64,000 nucleotides of DNA from Sphingobacteriales bacterium (GCA_027486795.1 JAIXOI010000044.1:1-64000); one strand, 5' to 3'; counted from the first letter of the stretch, positions 44,574-54,169 are shown. Notes: generated by a model from the letters alone, not told the origin. Translations and numbers: made by a program.

Positions 44574-45977
44574 TTGAGACCACCATTAGCCACAACCTTA
44601 CTAATCATTGCCATAGCGGCTTCGTTATGGTTGCCCAACTTGTTTACCTACGGCATGTTTTTAGATGGGGTAATAAATGCCAATGTGGCTAAACAATACG
44701 CCAACGGCATAGGCTCTTTTTTTAGTTTGCAAGAATGTAACTGCCCCAATGGCGCTTACGTTGGACATCCGCCTTTGGCGTTTGCCATACAAGCCACTAT
44801 GTTCAAAGCATGTGGCAGTGCCTTTTATATGGATAAGGCATATTCGCTGCTTTGCGCCGTGGCCCAACTGTTCCTTATTGGGGTACTATGGCTAAAAGCA
44901 GTTCCTCAACATAATTTAAAGAAACTGGTATGGCTGCCCTGTCTGCTTTGGCTACTCTCCCCTATTATTAGTTGGGGCTATAGCAGCAATCTGCTGGAGA
45001 ACACCATGAGTATGTTTACCACCGCCACACTAATAGTCATGATTGCTTATATGCGCGGTGGTAAGCTGGTGTGGCTGTATGCAATAGCTGCGGCACTGCC
45101 TAGTTTTGCGGCATTGCTGAGCAAGGGCCCTGTGGCAATGTTTGTATTGGCGGCACCAATAGTTTTTGTAGGAGCTTATGAAGGTTATAACCTCCGAAAG
45201 GCATTGTCATTTATGACCGTTTATTTAACCGCACTAACCCTATTTGCCCTAGCAATTTGGGTGCTACCTGAGGGCAACTCTTATATTAGAGCCTACTTTG
45301 AAGCGCAGCTAATACCTTCGTTAAACCCTTCAGAAGCTTCAGTGATAGCTAGATTGAGGATAATACCGTTCCTACTGAAGGCCTTGTTGCCTATTCTGGC
45401 AATCGCAATTGCCGCTTATGCCGCCACTAAAACCAAGTGGCTCAATAACATGAAAGTTGATTTGGGAAACAAAGCAGCCTACCGCTTTTTAATATTGGGC
45501 CTGTGCGCTACGTTGCCCATCATGCTAAGTAATAAGCAAAGTGCTTTTTATGTAATACCTGCTATTCCGGTGTTTGCTATTGGCTTTGCACTGATTATTG
45601 CCGAGGTGGCTTCAATGCTGATTGATAGTTATCGCGCTCCAATTTTTCACAAAGCTATTGGTTGGCTGTCGTTAATGGTTATTGCAAGTATGGTTTCCCT
45701 ATCGGCATATAATTATGGTAGCGTGCTTCGCGACAAAGAAATGCTTGCCGATGCGGAGCAGTTGAATAGTTTACTGCTGGGCGATAATGTAATAGCCGAC
45801 CCATTGTACCAGTTTGTGGATGAGTACCAGTTAAAGGCTTATTTAAACCGCCTATACAGCATCTCTGTGCACAACGATATGCCCACTAAATGGTACCTCG
45901 TTAAACCAGAAACAACCTTGCCCGAAAAAGCAGAACTTGTTTACAAAGGCAAAACGTTGAGCGTGTATACTTTATAG
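44574..45977 (+). CDS. GT-C glycosyltransferase, PMT/ArnT-like membrane protein
   Basis: A protein of 467 residues with about 11 membrane helices. The TTG start at 44574 is the only one before the first helix. The first external loop, FTYGMFLDGVINANVAKQYANG (about 23-44), carries the catalytic aspartate of the GT39/ArnT type. The second conserved motif GHPPLAFAIQ (about 63-72) is the usual HPPL. The soluble C-terminal part is short. It should transfer a sugar from a polyprenyl phosphate to protein or lipid at the periplasmic face. Confidence 0.85.
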   Translation: MRPPLATTLLIIAIAASLWLPNLFTYGMFLDGVINANVAKQYANGIGSFFSLQECNCPNGAYVGHPPLAFAIQATMFKACGSAFYMDKAYSLLCAVAQLFLIGVLWLKAVPQHNLKKLVWLPCLLWLLSPIISWGYSSNLLENTMSMFTTATLIVMIAYMRGGKLVWLYAIAAALPSFAALLSKGPVAMFVLAAPIVFVGAYEGYNLRKALSFMTVYLTALTLFALAIWVLPEGNSYIRAYFEAQLIPSLNPSEASVIARLRIIPFLLKALLPILAIAIAAYAATKTKWLNNMKVDLGNKAAYRFLILGLCATLPIMLSNKQSAFYVIPAIPVFAIGFALIIAEVASMLIDSYRAPIFHKAIGWLSLMVIASMVSLSAYNYGSVLRDKEMLADAEQLNSLLLGDNVIADPLYQFVDEYQLKAYLNRLYSISVHNDMPTKWYLVKPETTLPEKAELVYKGKTLSVYTL

Positions 45978-46024
45978 CCAATCACCATCTGTGAAATCAG
46001 CGTAATCCAAAATAATCTGCGGTC

Positions 46025-47290
46025 CTAGGTTTTTTGCTTTTTCTTCTTTGCTGCGGGGAACAGTACGTTGTTCAATATCAAGCGGTAGCCTGGTGAGTTA
46101 GGGTGCAATGCCAAGTCGGTTTTCGGGTCGCCAACAAAGTGCTGGAAATCCTCTGGGTCGTGGCCGCCATAAAAAGTCCACATGCCATTGCCCAACTCCC
46201 CGTGTATGTAGCGCGTTTCGCTGGCCGATTTGTTTTCGCCCATAACCAATACTTCAGGCTTCATTACTCCTTTTACAAACGACGTGGTTTGGCCCATAAA
46301 TCCTTTAATGGTGCGCGTATGGCACTGGGTAAGCATGGTAGGCACGGGGTCCCATTTGGCCGAAAAATCGAACAAGGTAAAGTAATCCAAATCGTTGGGC
46401 ACATTGCGGGTTTCGGTTGCATCAATGTTTGAGTACTCGTATTGATAAGGATTCTGTATCAAACTAAAATCGCGGAAGGCCAGCGATTTACTAAAATCAA
46501 GTTTTTGCTGCGCTTGCGGGTCGGCGGCGTCACCATCAAACATGTAATCGCAAATATCTAAACCTTCTGCCGCAAGAGCAATATCGTAAGTATCGGTAGC
46601 CGAACACATGGCAAACAAAAAACCGCCACCTAACACAAAGTTTTTGATTTTAAGTGCAACGCCCAATTTCAATTGCGACACTTTTTTGTAGCCAAACTTA
46701 GCAGCAGTGCTTTCTTGCAGGCGCACATCTTCTAGGTACCAAGGGGCATTTTGGTATCTCGACCAAAACTTACCGAACTGGCCCGTAAAATCTTCGTGAT
46801 GCAGATGCAGCCAATCGTACTTGGGCAAGTCGCCATTCAATACCTCATCATCGTATATCACATCGTAGGGTATCTCGGCATAGGTAAGGGCCATAGTAAC
46901 GGCATCATCCCAAGGCAGCTTGTTTTTGGGTGAATAAACGGCAATTTTAGGTGTCTTTTCCAGTTTCACCACATCCATATTCGCTTCGGGATTGGCTATA
47001 TCTGCCACTATCCGGTTGTATTGTGCATCGGCAATCATTTCATAGCTCACGCCTCTTATCAAGCACTCACTTTCCATTTGCTTAAGATGCGGAAAGGCAA
47101 AACTTCCGCCACGATAATTCAATAGCCAATCAACCTCTACCCCATTGCTCACCACCCAATAGGCTATGCCATATGCCTTTAAATGCTCCTTTTGTGCGCC
47201 ATCCATCGGTATCATCAAATAGGCAGCACGCGCCTGGCTAATGCCAAGGGTAAGCAATAAGACAAACAGAATGCGGTACAACATGAACAA
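46025..47290 (-). CDS. Conserved exported protein (often labelled asparagine synthetase B)
   Basis: A protein of 421 residues with a signal peptide (MFMLYRILFVLLLTLGISQARA). It starts AYLMIPMDGAQKEHLKAYGIAYWVV, and the centre has LHLHHEDFTGQFGKFW and GGGFLFAMCSATDTYD; the C-terminus has YGGHDPEDFQHFVGDPKTDL. I recall Bacteroidota homologues in databases under asparagine synthetase B. That name does not fit: there is no N-terminal glutaminase cysteine, no SGGxDS ATP-pyrophosphatase loop, and the protein is exported. The glycine-rich middle and GGHDPED suggest a glutamine-amidotransferase-like fold. Function unknown. Confidence 0.8.
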   Translation of the reverse strand: MFMLYRILFVLLLTLGISQARAAYLMIPMDGAQKEHLKAYGIAYWVVSNGVEVDWLLNYRGGSFAFPHLKQMESECLIRGVSYEMIADAQYNRIVADIANPEANMDVVKLEKTPKIAVYSPKNKLPWDDAVTMALTYAEIPYDVIYDDEVLNGDLPKYDWLHLHHEDFTGQFGKFWSRYQNAPWYLEDVRLQESTAAKFGYKKVSQLKLGVALKIKNFVLGGGFLFAMCSATDTYDIALAAEGLDICDYMFDGDAADPQAQQKLDFSKSLAFRDFSLIQNPYQYEYSNIDATETRNVPNDLDYFTLFDFSAKWDPVPTMLTQCHTRTIKGFMGQTTSFVKGVMKPEVLVMGENKSASETRYIHGELGNGMWTFYGGHDPEDFQHFVGDPKTDLALHPNSPGYRLILNNVLFPAAKKKKQKT

Positions 47291-47385
47291 TTTATTTTGA
47301 TACGGTATTAGGAATAAAGATAAAACTAAATTGGCGGTACATGTAAACTTAACGACGGTACACGCTATTTAGTTTGCCCAACTGG

Positions 47386-48741
47386 TCATTTAACAAATTT
47401 TGCCAAAGCCCTGCCAATAGCACCAACTAGCATATCTACCTCCTCTTGGTTAACAATTAAAGGTGGCACTACCCAAATGCCAAATTTATCGGCAGGCACG
47501 TAAATGTTTTCTTCCTCTAGCAAAAATCGTGCTATATCGCTCACTACAGTTTTGGTATATTTTTCAGTGGTTTTGCGCAGCGGTGTTTTGCTCTCACGGT
47601 CATGTACCAGTTCCATCGTCCAAAAAAGGCCCATGCCACGCACATCGCCTACTTGAGTGTACTGGCTGCCCAGTTGCTTTAGTGCATCACCCAGATATTG
47701 GCCCATTGCTACGCAGTTCTCCATCACACCGTCTTCTTGCAACACCCTGATGCTCTCCAAGGCCGCCGCGCAGCCCAGCGCATGCCCAGAAAAACTTTGC
47801 CCATGTCCGAAAATATTATCATCAAACACGCGGCTCACTTCTTCGCTCATAATACATGCCGATAGCGGACAGTATACGCCAAGTGCCTTACCCATTACTA
47901 TAATATCGGGTACTACATCAAAATGCTCAATGGCAAAAAACTTGCCCGTGCGGCCCATTCCGCTCATGGTTTCGTCGGCAATAAGCAACAAACCCCAGCG
48001 GTCGCATATTTCGCGCACCCGCTGCATGTAGCCTGGCGGAGGGGGTATTATACCATTTGAGCCAACCACTGGCTCGAGCAATACCGCAGCAACTTTATTG
48101 CTGCCCCCTTCCTGCTCAATAATATATTCCAAATAGTCGGCACTCCATAGTGGGTCGTTTTCGGGCGCACGATATGCGTTAGCCTCCGGGGCAAATACCA
48201 CACCGGGCACTGTAAAGGGCTCTTGAAACCACCGCCTTGGGTCGCCACCGACCGAAGCAGCGCCACTGGTGCTGCCATGCCACGACTTGTAGCGAGCTAT
48301 TATTTTATAAGGGTAAGGGTATTGATTAGGTGCATCTACCAGCTTCCCCTCCTTGAAAGTACGTATATACTGAAACATCCTTGCTGCTTTAATAGCCGCT
48401 TCAATTGCTGCGGCACCACTTTGCCCAAACCAAACCTTTTTATTTGGGTTTCCAGGGGCCAGTTGGGCAAGTTTTTGCGCTAACATTGCTGTAGGGGCTG
48501 TTGCAAAATCATCGGTTACATATATAACCGAGTCCATTTGGCGCTTCATGGCTTCAATTACAGTTGGGTGATTAAAACCTAGGTTAATACATTCATGAGC
48601 ACTTCTTAAATCAAAAATTTTTCGTCCGTCGGCAGTATATATATAGCAGCCCATTGTATGGCTCACCTCAACAGGCTTATAGTTAGCCTGAGACCCCCAA
48701 CACTGCATAAAGTGTTGCGCCTGAATATTTGATACGTTCAT
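47386..48741 (-). CDS. Class III aminotransferase
   Basis: A PLP enzyme of 451 residues. The PLP lysine is Lys285 in IIVMGKALGVYCPLSA, and Asp256 in LLLIADETMSGMGRTGKFFA contacts the ring nitrogen. WFGQSGAAAIEAAIKAAR and YKSWHGSTSGAASVGGDPRRW are the usual substrate-side motifs. The substrate is not determined; the class includes omega-amino acid, taurine and DAPA transaminases. The motif DETMSGMGRTG differs from the more common DEVQTGFGRTG. Single gene. Confidence 0.92.
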   Translation of the reverse strand: MNVSNIQAQHFMQCWGSQANYKPVEVSHTMGCYIYTADGRKIFDLRSAHECINLGFNHPTVIEAMKRQMDSVIYVTDDFATAPTAMLAQKLAQLAPGNPNKKVWFGQSGAAAIEAAIKAARMFQYIRTFKEGKLVDAPNQYPYPYKIIARYKSWHGSTSGAASVGGDPRRWFQEPFTVPGVVFAPEANAYRAPENDPLWSADYLEYIIEQEGGSNKVAAVLLEPVVGSNGIIPPPPGYMQRVREICDRWGLLLIADETMSGMGRTGKFFAIEHFDVVPDIIVMGKALGVYCPLSACIMSEEVSRVFDDNIFGHGQSFSGHALGCAAALESIRVLQEDGVMENCVAMGQYLGDALKQLGSQYTQVGDVRGMGLFWTMELVHDRESKTPLRKTTEKYTKTVVSDIARFLLEEENIYVPADKFGIWVVPPLIVNQEEVDMLVGAIGRALAKFVK

Positions 48742-48906
48742 AACGACTAGCTTTAGACTGCAAAATAAAGACTAGAAAGCACTATTTGTTTTTGTTTGCT
48801 TAGAATTAATACTGGCCACGCTAGATAAAAATTTGCAATAAATACCTTTTTACCGAAACAAACTAAGCGTAAAGACGTAAAAGCAAAAGCACACAAAAAT
48901 TACCAT

Positions 48907-49314
48907 ATGCTGGAGGGAAAGAACAACAAGGTAGGGCACGGTGCAGCCATTCGAGGTAGGAAGGAAGGACCAACCCGATATGATCTGCAATATTTGCGCG
49001 AACTTTCGGGGAACGATGTTGAGTTTATCAAAGAAATTGTTCAAATGTTTATTGATGATGCACCAGTGCTTTTGAAACAAGCAGTAGTGTACCACAAAAA
49101 CGAGAACATTACACTATTGAAAGCCAGCGTACACCGCATGAAATCGTCAGTAAAAATGATGGGAGACTATCCTTTGGCCGCATTAATTGAGCGAATCGAA
49201 TCGCATTGCATTGGCGTTACTGTTGAAGAAAACCTACCAGCTTTGATGATGCAACTAAATCGCGACCTTACCAACTTAGTAAATGACCTAAAAAACGAAA
49301 TGCAATCTTTGTAA
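48907..49314 (+). CDS. Histidine phosphotransfer (Hpt) domain protein
   Basis: A protein of 135 residues with one Hpt four-helix domain. YDLQYLRELSGNDVEFIKEIVQMFIDDAP opens it, and the phospho-accepting histidine (about 77) is in VHRMKSSVKMMG, the HxxKS form. It relays phosphate between a hybrid kinase and a response regulator encoded elsewhere. No kinase is adjacent. The first about 20 residues are basic and look unstructured. Confidence 0.9.
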   Translation: MLEGKNNKVGHGAAIRGRKEGPTRYDLQYLRELSGNDVEFIKEIVQMFIDDAPVLLKQAVVYHKNENITLLKASVHRMKSSVKMMGDYPLAALIERIESHCIGVTVEENLPALMMQLNRDLTNLVNDLKNEMQSL

Positions 49315-49384
49315 GCATTTTCGCCTCTTATGACATAATCTTTAATTAAAAGAAGCGTTATTCCCTTATTCTGTTATAAAGTCC

Positions 49385-49392
49385 TATTTTTG
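49385..49392 (+). promoter_or_regulatory. Putative -7 box
   Basis: TATTTTTG matches TAnnTTTG 24 bp before the ATG at 49417. No TTG is at the -33 spacing. Confidence 0.35.
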
Positions 49393-49416
49393 GCAGGAAG
49401 GAAAAACCACTCGTAA

Positions 49417-50145
49417 ATGAAACGTTTCTTATTGATGCTGGTTTGCAGCATTCTCACCTTTGGCGTATACGCCCAAGAAGACACCATAGCAGAAAAGAAA
49501 AAAGTAACGGAAAAAGTTGCCCAAACCGGCAGCAGAGACCGTATTGTTATTGAACTTGGCTTTGACCATTGGAACCAAGCCGATGGCAAAACTACCGATG
49601 TAAAATGGTTCAGCCGCAGCTATGGAATCTATTTTATGTATGATATTATTATCAAAAAATCTCGTTTCAGTTTAGCACCAGGTTTAGGTTTCGGCATAAG
49701 CAATGTGTTTACTAGCAAAGGATTGGTCGAAGATAGTGTGTCTACTTATTTTACGAACTTTAAAGATGCCTACGGGGTTGAAAACGACGACGTAAAAAAG
49801 CATAAACTGGTAACCTCGTTTATTGATGTACCAGTAGAGCTTCGTTTCCGCGCTAAGCCAAACAAGCACAATAAGAGCTTTAAAGTTGCTGTAGGTTTCA
49901 AAGCAGGGGTATTGTTTGATAGCCACACCAAATTGAAATACACCACCGCTACCCGCGACAAGCCAAGGGTTGAAAAAGTGAAAAACTATGCCGATTTGAA
50001 TCGTTTCCGTTACGGGCCCACTTTCCGTATCGGTTATGGAGCTTTTAATGTTTTTGGGTTCTATAACCTAGGCGAAGTATTTAAAGATGGCGGGCCAGCT
50101 GGCATTCACCCTTATACTGTAGGCTTCTCTATTAACGGTTTATAA
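49417..50145 (+). CDS. Outer-membrane beta-barrel protein
   Basis: A protein of 242 residues with a signal peptide (MKRFLLMLVCSILTFGVYAQ). A short charged linker is followed by amphipathic strands: RIVIELGFDHWNQ, SFKVAVGFKAGVLFDSHTKL and RYGPTFRIGYGAFNVFGFYNL. It resembles PorT-like or generic small barrels of Bacteroidota. No specific function. A perfect rho-independent terminator follows it directly. Confidence 0.8.
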   Translation: MKRFLLMLVCSILTFGVYAQEDTIAEKKKVTEKVAQTGSRDRIVIELGFDHWNQADGKTTDVKWFSRSYGIYFMYDIIIKKSRFSLAPGLGFGISNVFTSKGLVEDSVSTYFTNFKDAYGVENDDVKKHKLVTSFIDVPVELRFRAKPNKHNKSFKVAVGFKAGVLFDSHTKLKYTTATRDKPRVEKVKNYADLNRFRYGPTFRIGYGAFNVFGFYNLGEVFKDGGPAGIHPYTVGFSINGL

Positions 50146-50157
50146 CCTGTTTAAGTT

Positions 50158-50197
50158 ATTAGCCCCGTTCTGCATCAGCAGAACGGGGCTTTTTTGT
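50158..50197 (+). terminator. Rho-independent terminator
   Basis: GCCCCGTTCTGC, loop ATCA, GCAGAACGGGGC, then TTTTTTG. The 12-bp perfect stem ends the 49417 barrel gene. Confidence 0.95.
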
Positions 50198-50233
50198 GCC
50201 GAAACAACATTCTAAAATTATAATACAAAAGTC

Positions 50234-51028
50234 ATGAACGCTCACGAAATTGATTACCGCATATTAGGCGAAGAAATGCAGTGTGTTGAAATAGAACTTG
50301 ACCCACAGGAAACCGTAATTGCCGAAGCCGGCTCGTTTATGATGATGGATGAAGGCATAAAGATGGCGACCGTGTTTGGTGACGGCAGCAAAAACGAAGG
50401 TGGTTTCTTTGGCAAGCTGTTGTCGGCAGGCAAAAGGGTACTTACCGGCGAAAGCCTTTTTATGACCACTTATACCAATGAGGGCTATGGCAAAAGACGC
50501 GTTTCGTTTGCATCGCCTTACCCTGGCAAAATCGTCGCCCTAGATCTAAGCGCATTCAACGGCAAGGTTATTTGCCAGAAAGATTCCTTTTTGTGTGCTG
50601 CACAAGGAGTAAGTATTGGCATTGAGTTTCAGCGTAAGCTAGGCACCGGTTTCTTTGGTGGCGAAGGATTTATAATGCAAAAGCTTGAAGGCGATGGTTT
50701 GGCGTTTGTGCACGCCGGCGGCCTCATTATTGAACGCACTCTTGCCGCTGGCGAACGCCTTAAAGTTGATACCGGCTGCCTAGTGGCCTTTACCAGTGGC
50801 GTAGACTATGATGTTGAAATGGTGCAAGGAGTAAAAAATGTACTGTTTGGTGGTGAGGGCCTCTTTTTTGCTACCCTCAGCGGCCCTGGTAAGGTTTGGA
50901 TACAATCATTGCCGTTTAGCCGCTTAGCCAACCGCATCTATCAACATGCCCCAAGCAATGGCGGTGCACGCCGAGAAGAGGGCAGCATGCTAGGCGGGCT
51001 TGGCGATTTGTTGGATGGGGATAGATGA
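50234..51028 (+). CDS. AIM24 / TIGR00266-family protein
   Basis: A soluble beta-rich protein of 264 residues. [45 protein letters not shown] opens it in the way typical of the family. [43 protein letters not shown] and [29 protein letters not shown] continue the repeated double-psi-like beta prism. Related to the yeast mitochondrial protein Aim24; the bacterial role is unknown. No signal peptide. Single gene. Confidence 0.93.
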   Translation: MNAHEIDYRILGEEMQCVEIELDPQETVIAEAGSFMMMDEGIKMATVFGDGSKNEGGFFGKLLSAGKRVLTGESLFMTTYTNEGYGKRRVSFASPYPGKIVALDLSAFNGKVICQKDSFLCAAQGVSIGIEFQRKLGTGFFGGEGFIMQKLEGDGLAFVHAGGLIIERTLAAGERLKVDTGCLVAFTSGVDYDVEMVQGVKNVLFGGEGLFFATLSGPGKVWIQSLPFSRLANRIYQHAPSNGGARREEGSMLGGLGDLLDGDR

Positions 51029-51064
51029 TAGAGCATTCACTCCGCAACAAGTCGAACTTTGAGT

Positions 51065-51100
51065 AAAAAAGTGCCCAGCGACCACTACATCGCTGGGCAC
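51065..51100 (-). terminator. Rho-independent terminator of the 51288 receptor
   Basis: On the reverse strand: GTGCCCAGCGA, an 8-base loop, TCGCTGGGCAC, then TTTTTT. The 11-bp stem with a T-run only on this strand serves the receptor mRNA, about 190 bp past its stop codon, beyond two repeat arrays. Confidence 0.88.
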
Positions 51101-51133
51101 CACTCTTGCTACTACTGCTGTTGATTTTTGAAT

Positions 51134-51161
51134 GTACAAAGTACGAAGTATATAGTACGAT
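51134..51161. repeat. GTACGAA array
   Basis: Four 7-bp units: GTACAAA, GTACGAA, GTATATA, GTACGAT. The unit is the complement of GTACTTT at 56433 and is related to the arm at 27033. It lies in the 3' untranslated region of the receptor gene. Confidence 0.75.
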
Positions 51162-51211
51162 TTGCTATAAATGTTGGCGACACTGAACCATTTTTTAAAC
51201 CAAGACTGAAA

Positions 51212-51281
51212 CTTGTGTCTTGTGTCTTGTGTCTTGTGTCTTGTGTCTTGTGTCTTGTGTCTTGTGTCTTGTGTCTTGTGT
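51212..51281. repeat. Ten exact tandem copies of CTTGTGT
   Basis: Ten perfect 7-bp units in a row, ending 6 bp from the stop codon of the receptor gene. The lack of any mismatch suggests recent expansion. The same 7-mer, reversed, precedes pyrD at 32893. Confidence 0.97.
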
Positions 51282-51287
51282 CTTATT

Positions 51288-54119
51288 TTATTGTATGGTA
51301 TATGCAAACCCTATTGTAAAGGTTCTGCCTGGTACCAAACGCTGGAAGATGGCAGGGTCGGCACCATAATAACTTTCATACTGCCCTACAAAATCATCGC
51401 CAATCAAGTTCTGGCCCTGAAGGCTTAATTTAAACTGATCTTTCTTGCCACACACTTCGGTTAGTTTAAAGTTTAGGCTATGAAATGGCATTTCGTAAAC
51501 ATCTGGTGCACGTCCGCCGCCAACTACCGATAGGCGCTTGCCTTGCACATTGTAAGCCAACGTTGCAGTTAGACCAATTTTCTCGGCAGTATAACTCAAA
51601 TTGGCATTTACAAGGTACGGCGACTGCCCATACATAACTCGCTTCTTACTGATATTATATCCATCTTTCACCCATTTGTTGCGGCCTTCAAGCTCGGCAG
51701 GGTTCATTTCTGTAGCCGATTTTACCCAAGTTACGTTAGCACCTATTTCCAAGTTTTCGAGCTTACTATGAATAAATTTGAAGTTTTTGCGGAACTCCAA
51801 TTCAAGACCATAAGCCCTTGCGTTCGATACGTTTCTTGGGGTAAAATCGCGTGGTGCCACATCAGAGAATACAACTACTTCAATTGGGTTGGTAAAGTTC
51901 TTAAAGAAAGCACTCGCAGAAATCATCTCGCCACTGCCAAAGAAATACTCCCAGCGAAAATCAACATTATCAATATCGGTCTGCTTCAAATCGATGTTAC
52001 CGATAAATGTAATTTCGGTAACAGGATCGAAAATTTGCGCCAACGATTTTTCTTTGAAAGAAGGACGAGCAACAGTGCGTGAATAAGATACACGCAAGTT
52101 CATGTTCTCAATAACGTTGTAAATCATATTAAGGGCAGGCAAAAAGTTGATTTCGTCTAGCACTTTTTTGTTGTTGAATTTATCCGTTTCCGGAATTAAA
52201 ATCTGTTGCTTTTGGCCCGTAAAAAAAATGTCAGCCTTCTCTATCCTCAAGCCATAAACCACATTAAAACGGTTTGTAATTGGCAACTCGTTCATTACAT
52301 AACCCGCCAGCACATTCATACTAGCATTAAAGGTGTTAGATATATCTTGCTGACCAGTAACATAAGTGCCAGTTGTATTGGTCTCGGCATTCCAGATGTT
52401 TTGCTCGGCAAGTATGTAATCGGCACCACCTTCTATTTGCAAGCCATTGTTTTCCAACTCTACCACATACGATTGAAAGTTGCGGCGCTTATATGTGTCG
52501 AAAACACCAAACTTAAATTTTGAAGTTAATCCTTTCCATAGCTTAAATGGCAGTGTAAAATCGGCTCGGAAATTCTCGGTTATTTCAGATAAGTCACGGA
52601 ACAAGCGGTTTGAGCGAGAGCTGCCTCCTGCTTCTAGGGTTGTATCTGAATTAACTACCCTAAACTGCATAATTCGCAAATCGGGGTCTGATATTTTGGA
52701 GAAGGTAAATGAATTTTTCCACTCCATTTCTATCTTGTTCAGTTTGTGCTTACCTGTTACCAAGGCATTAGAAATGGAACGTTGAGTATAGATCAAGATA
52801 TCGGAAACAGTATTAACATCGTTAAAACCAGCATCATACTGCGCCCTTTTGCTGGCTGTGCTTTCCCCGTTTTGGGTATGGAAAAGTTGCAAGGTGTATT
52901 TGTTCTTTTGCGTTTTGTAAGCAGCAGCCACCAAGGCACTCCAAATTACGTTATTCGAACCCTGGGGTCCGCTTGATACGCGATAATTCTCTTTGTCAAA
53001 CTGCAGCACTGAAGAGTTTGCATCGTGCTGGTATTCGCCAAGTTCTACCTTATCATAAAACTGATAGGTATTGCGGTATGTAATGCCGGTATTGATACCA
53101 AAGCTTTTTCCGTTTTTGTTATACTGGTTACCAAAACCGATAAAATAGTTTTGGTTGAGAAACGCCAATTCCTTTTTGGCTTCTAGCTGCCTTGAAAAGC
53201 TGCGGGTATATTCTTCCAGCTTAGGATCCTTATTAACGGCTAAGCCATTGCCAATAGTGAGGTCGTAGCTAAAGGGTAACTTACGGGTCCCGTCATCAAA
53301 ACCCAAAGCATCGGTTTTGCCACCTTTGTATAGTATAAAGTCGTTGTTAAAGGTCGTTCCAGAAGTAATGCCCCAAGTACCACCTATGGTAATTTGTTTA
53401 CGCTCTTGGAAGCTCTTGGTAGTTATATCAACTACACCACCTGTAAAGTCGCCAGGTAAGTCAGGTGAAAATGTTTTGTACACAATCAGGTTATCAATCA
53501 AATTCGACGGGAAAATATCCATCTGAACGGTATTCCTATCTGGGTCAAGACCCGGAATATCCATGCCATTCAACATGGTTTTGGTATATCTGTCTCCAAG
53601 GCCACGCACATAAACATATTTGCCCCCTTCAATTGAAACGCCCGGTACACGCCGAAGTGCATCAGCAGCATTATTGTCGCCTGTTTTGCTTATCGATTGA
53701 GACGAAATACCATCCAGCACTACAGTTGAGTTCTTTTGGATAGTAAGCAGCGCAGTCTCTGTATTTTTAGTGCGCTCGGCCGAGATAGTTACTTCATTAA
53801 TTACTTCAGTTTCTGCAGCCAAGCGAAGGTCAATAACGGTAACCTCTCCCGATTTAACTACTACATCAGTTACCTTTTTGGTAGCATACGAAATGTAAGA
53901 GAAAACAACTGTGTAATTACCTGCTGGGGCTGAGATATTATAATTACCATCTAAGTCGGTAATAGTGCCATTGCTGGTACCCTCCAGCAATACTATAACA
54001 CCTATAAGGGTTTCGCCAGATTTATCGTCAATTAAGGTTCCTCGTATGGTTCCGTTCTGTGCTTGAGCTACGCCCAATGAACATACTAGTAGCAGTAGCA
54101 AGAAGTTGAAAAATTTCAT
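51288..54119 (-). CDS. TonB-dependent receptor with carboxypeptidase-regulatory domain
   Basis: A 943-residue outer-membrane receptor. Signal peptide (1-20), then a CarboxypepD_reg-like domain (about 23-108, GTIRGTLIDDKSGETLIGVIVLLEG). The plug (about 125-250) contains GDNNAADALRRVPGVSIEGGKYVYVRGLGDRY and FTGGVVDITTKS. The barrel ends RTFTIGFAYTIQ. The substrate is unknown. It is downstream of a beta-helix lipoprotein on the same strand with a terminator-like hairpin between, and the pair is divergent from a PhoB/PhoR-like system, so regulation by phosphate is a reasonable guess. Confidence 0.92.
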   Translation of the reverse strand: MKFFNFLLLLLVCSLGVAQAQNGTIRGTLIDDKSGETLIGVIVLLEGTSNGTITDLDGNYNISAPAGNYTVVFSYISYATKKVTDVVVKSGEVTVIDLRLAAETEVINEVTISAERTKNTETALLTIQKNSTVVLDGISSQSISKTGDNNAADALRRVPGVSIEGGKYVYVRGLGDRYTKTMLNGMDIPGLDPDRNTVQMDIFPSNLIDNLIVYKTFSPDLPGDFTGGVVDITTKSFQERKQITIGGTWGITSGTTFNNDFILYKGGKTDALGFDDGTRKLPFSYDLTIGNGLAVNKDPKLEEYTRSFSRQLEAKKELAFLNQNYFIGFGNQYNKNGKSFGINTGITYRNTYQFYDKVELGEYQHDANSSVLQFDKENYRVSSGPQGSNNVIWSALVAAAYKTQKNKYTLQLFHTQNGESTASKRAQYDAGFNDVNTVSDILIYTQRSISNALVTGKHKLNKIEMEWKNSFTFSKISDPDLRIMQFRVVNSDTTLEAGGSSRSNRLFRDLSEITENFRADFTLPFKLWKGLTSKFKFGVFDTYKRRNFQSYVVELENNGLQIEGGADYILAEQNIWNAETNTTGTYVTGQQDISNTFNASMNVLAGYVMNELPITNRFNVVYGLRIEKADIFFTGQKQQILIPETDKFNNKKVLDEINFLPALNMIYNVIENMNLRVSYSRTVARPSFKEKSLAQIFDPVTEITFIGNIDLKQTDIDNVDFRWEYFFGSGEMISASAFFKNFTNPIEVVVFSDVAPRDFTPRNVSNARAYGLELEFRKNFKFIHSKLENLEIGANVTWVKSATEMNPAELEGRNKWVKDGYNISKKRVMYGQSPYLVNANLSYTAEKIGLTATLAYNVQGKRLSVVGGGRAPDVYEMPFHSLNFKLTEVCGKKDQFKLSLQGQNLIGDDFVGQYESYYGADPAIFQRLVPGRTFTIGFAYTIQ

Positions 54120-54130
54120 AAAGCAGTTTT

Positions 54131-54169
54131 AAAAAAATTTCCCTCCCGGGTAGTGGACCGAGAGGGAAA
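54131..54169 (-). terminator. Hairpin with T-run between lipoprotein and receptor (attenuator-like)
   Basis: On the reverse strand, TTTCCCTCTCGG, an 8-base loop, CCGGGAGGGAAA, then TTTTTTT. It lies between the lipoprotein stop (54198) and the receptor ATG (54119), only about 12 bases before the latter. The form is that of an intrinsic terminator; the position suggests partial read-through. Confidence 0.8.

Noticed and set aside
51071-51100. The GTGCCCAGCGA hairpin as terminator of the forward AIM24-like gene
   Set aside because: The forward side is followed by CACTCTTGC, not a T-run; the T-run is on the reverse strand, so it belongs to the receptor gene.
51128-51428. Forward-strand frames reading CLVSCVLCLVSC and a reverse frame reading KTQDTRHKTQDTRH
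   Set aside because: Direct translation of the CTTGTGT array; no start context and no sequence outside the repeat that looks like protein.
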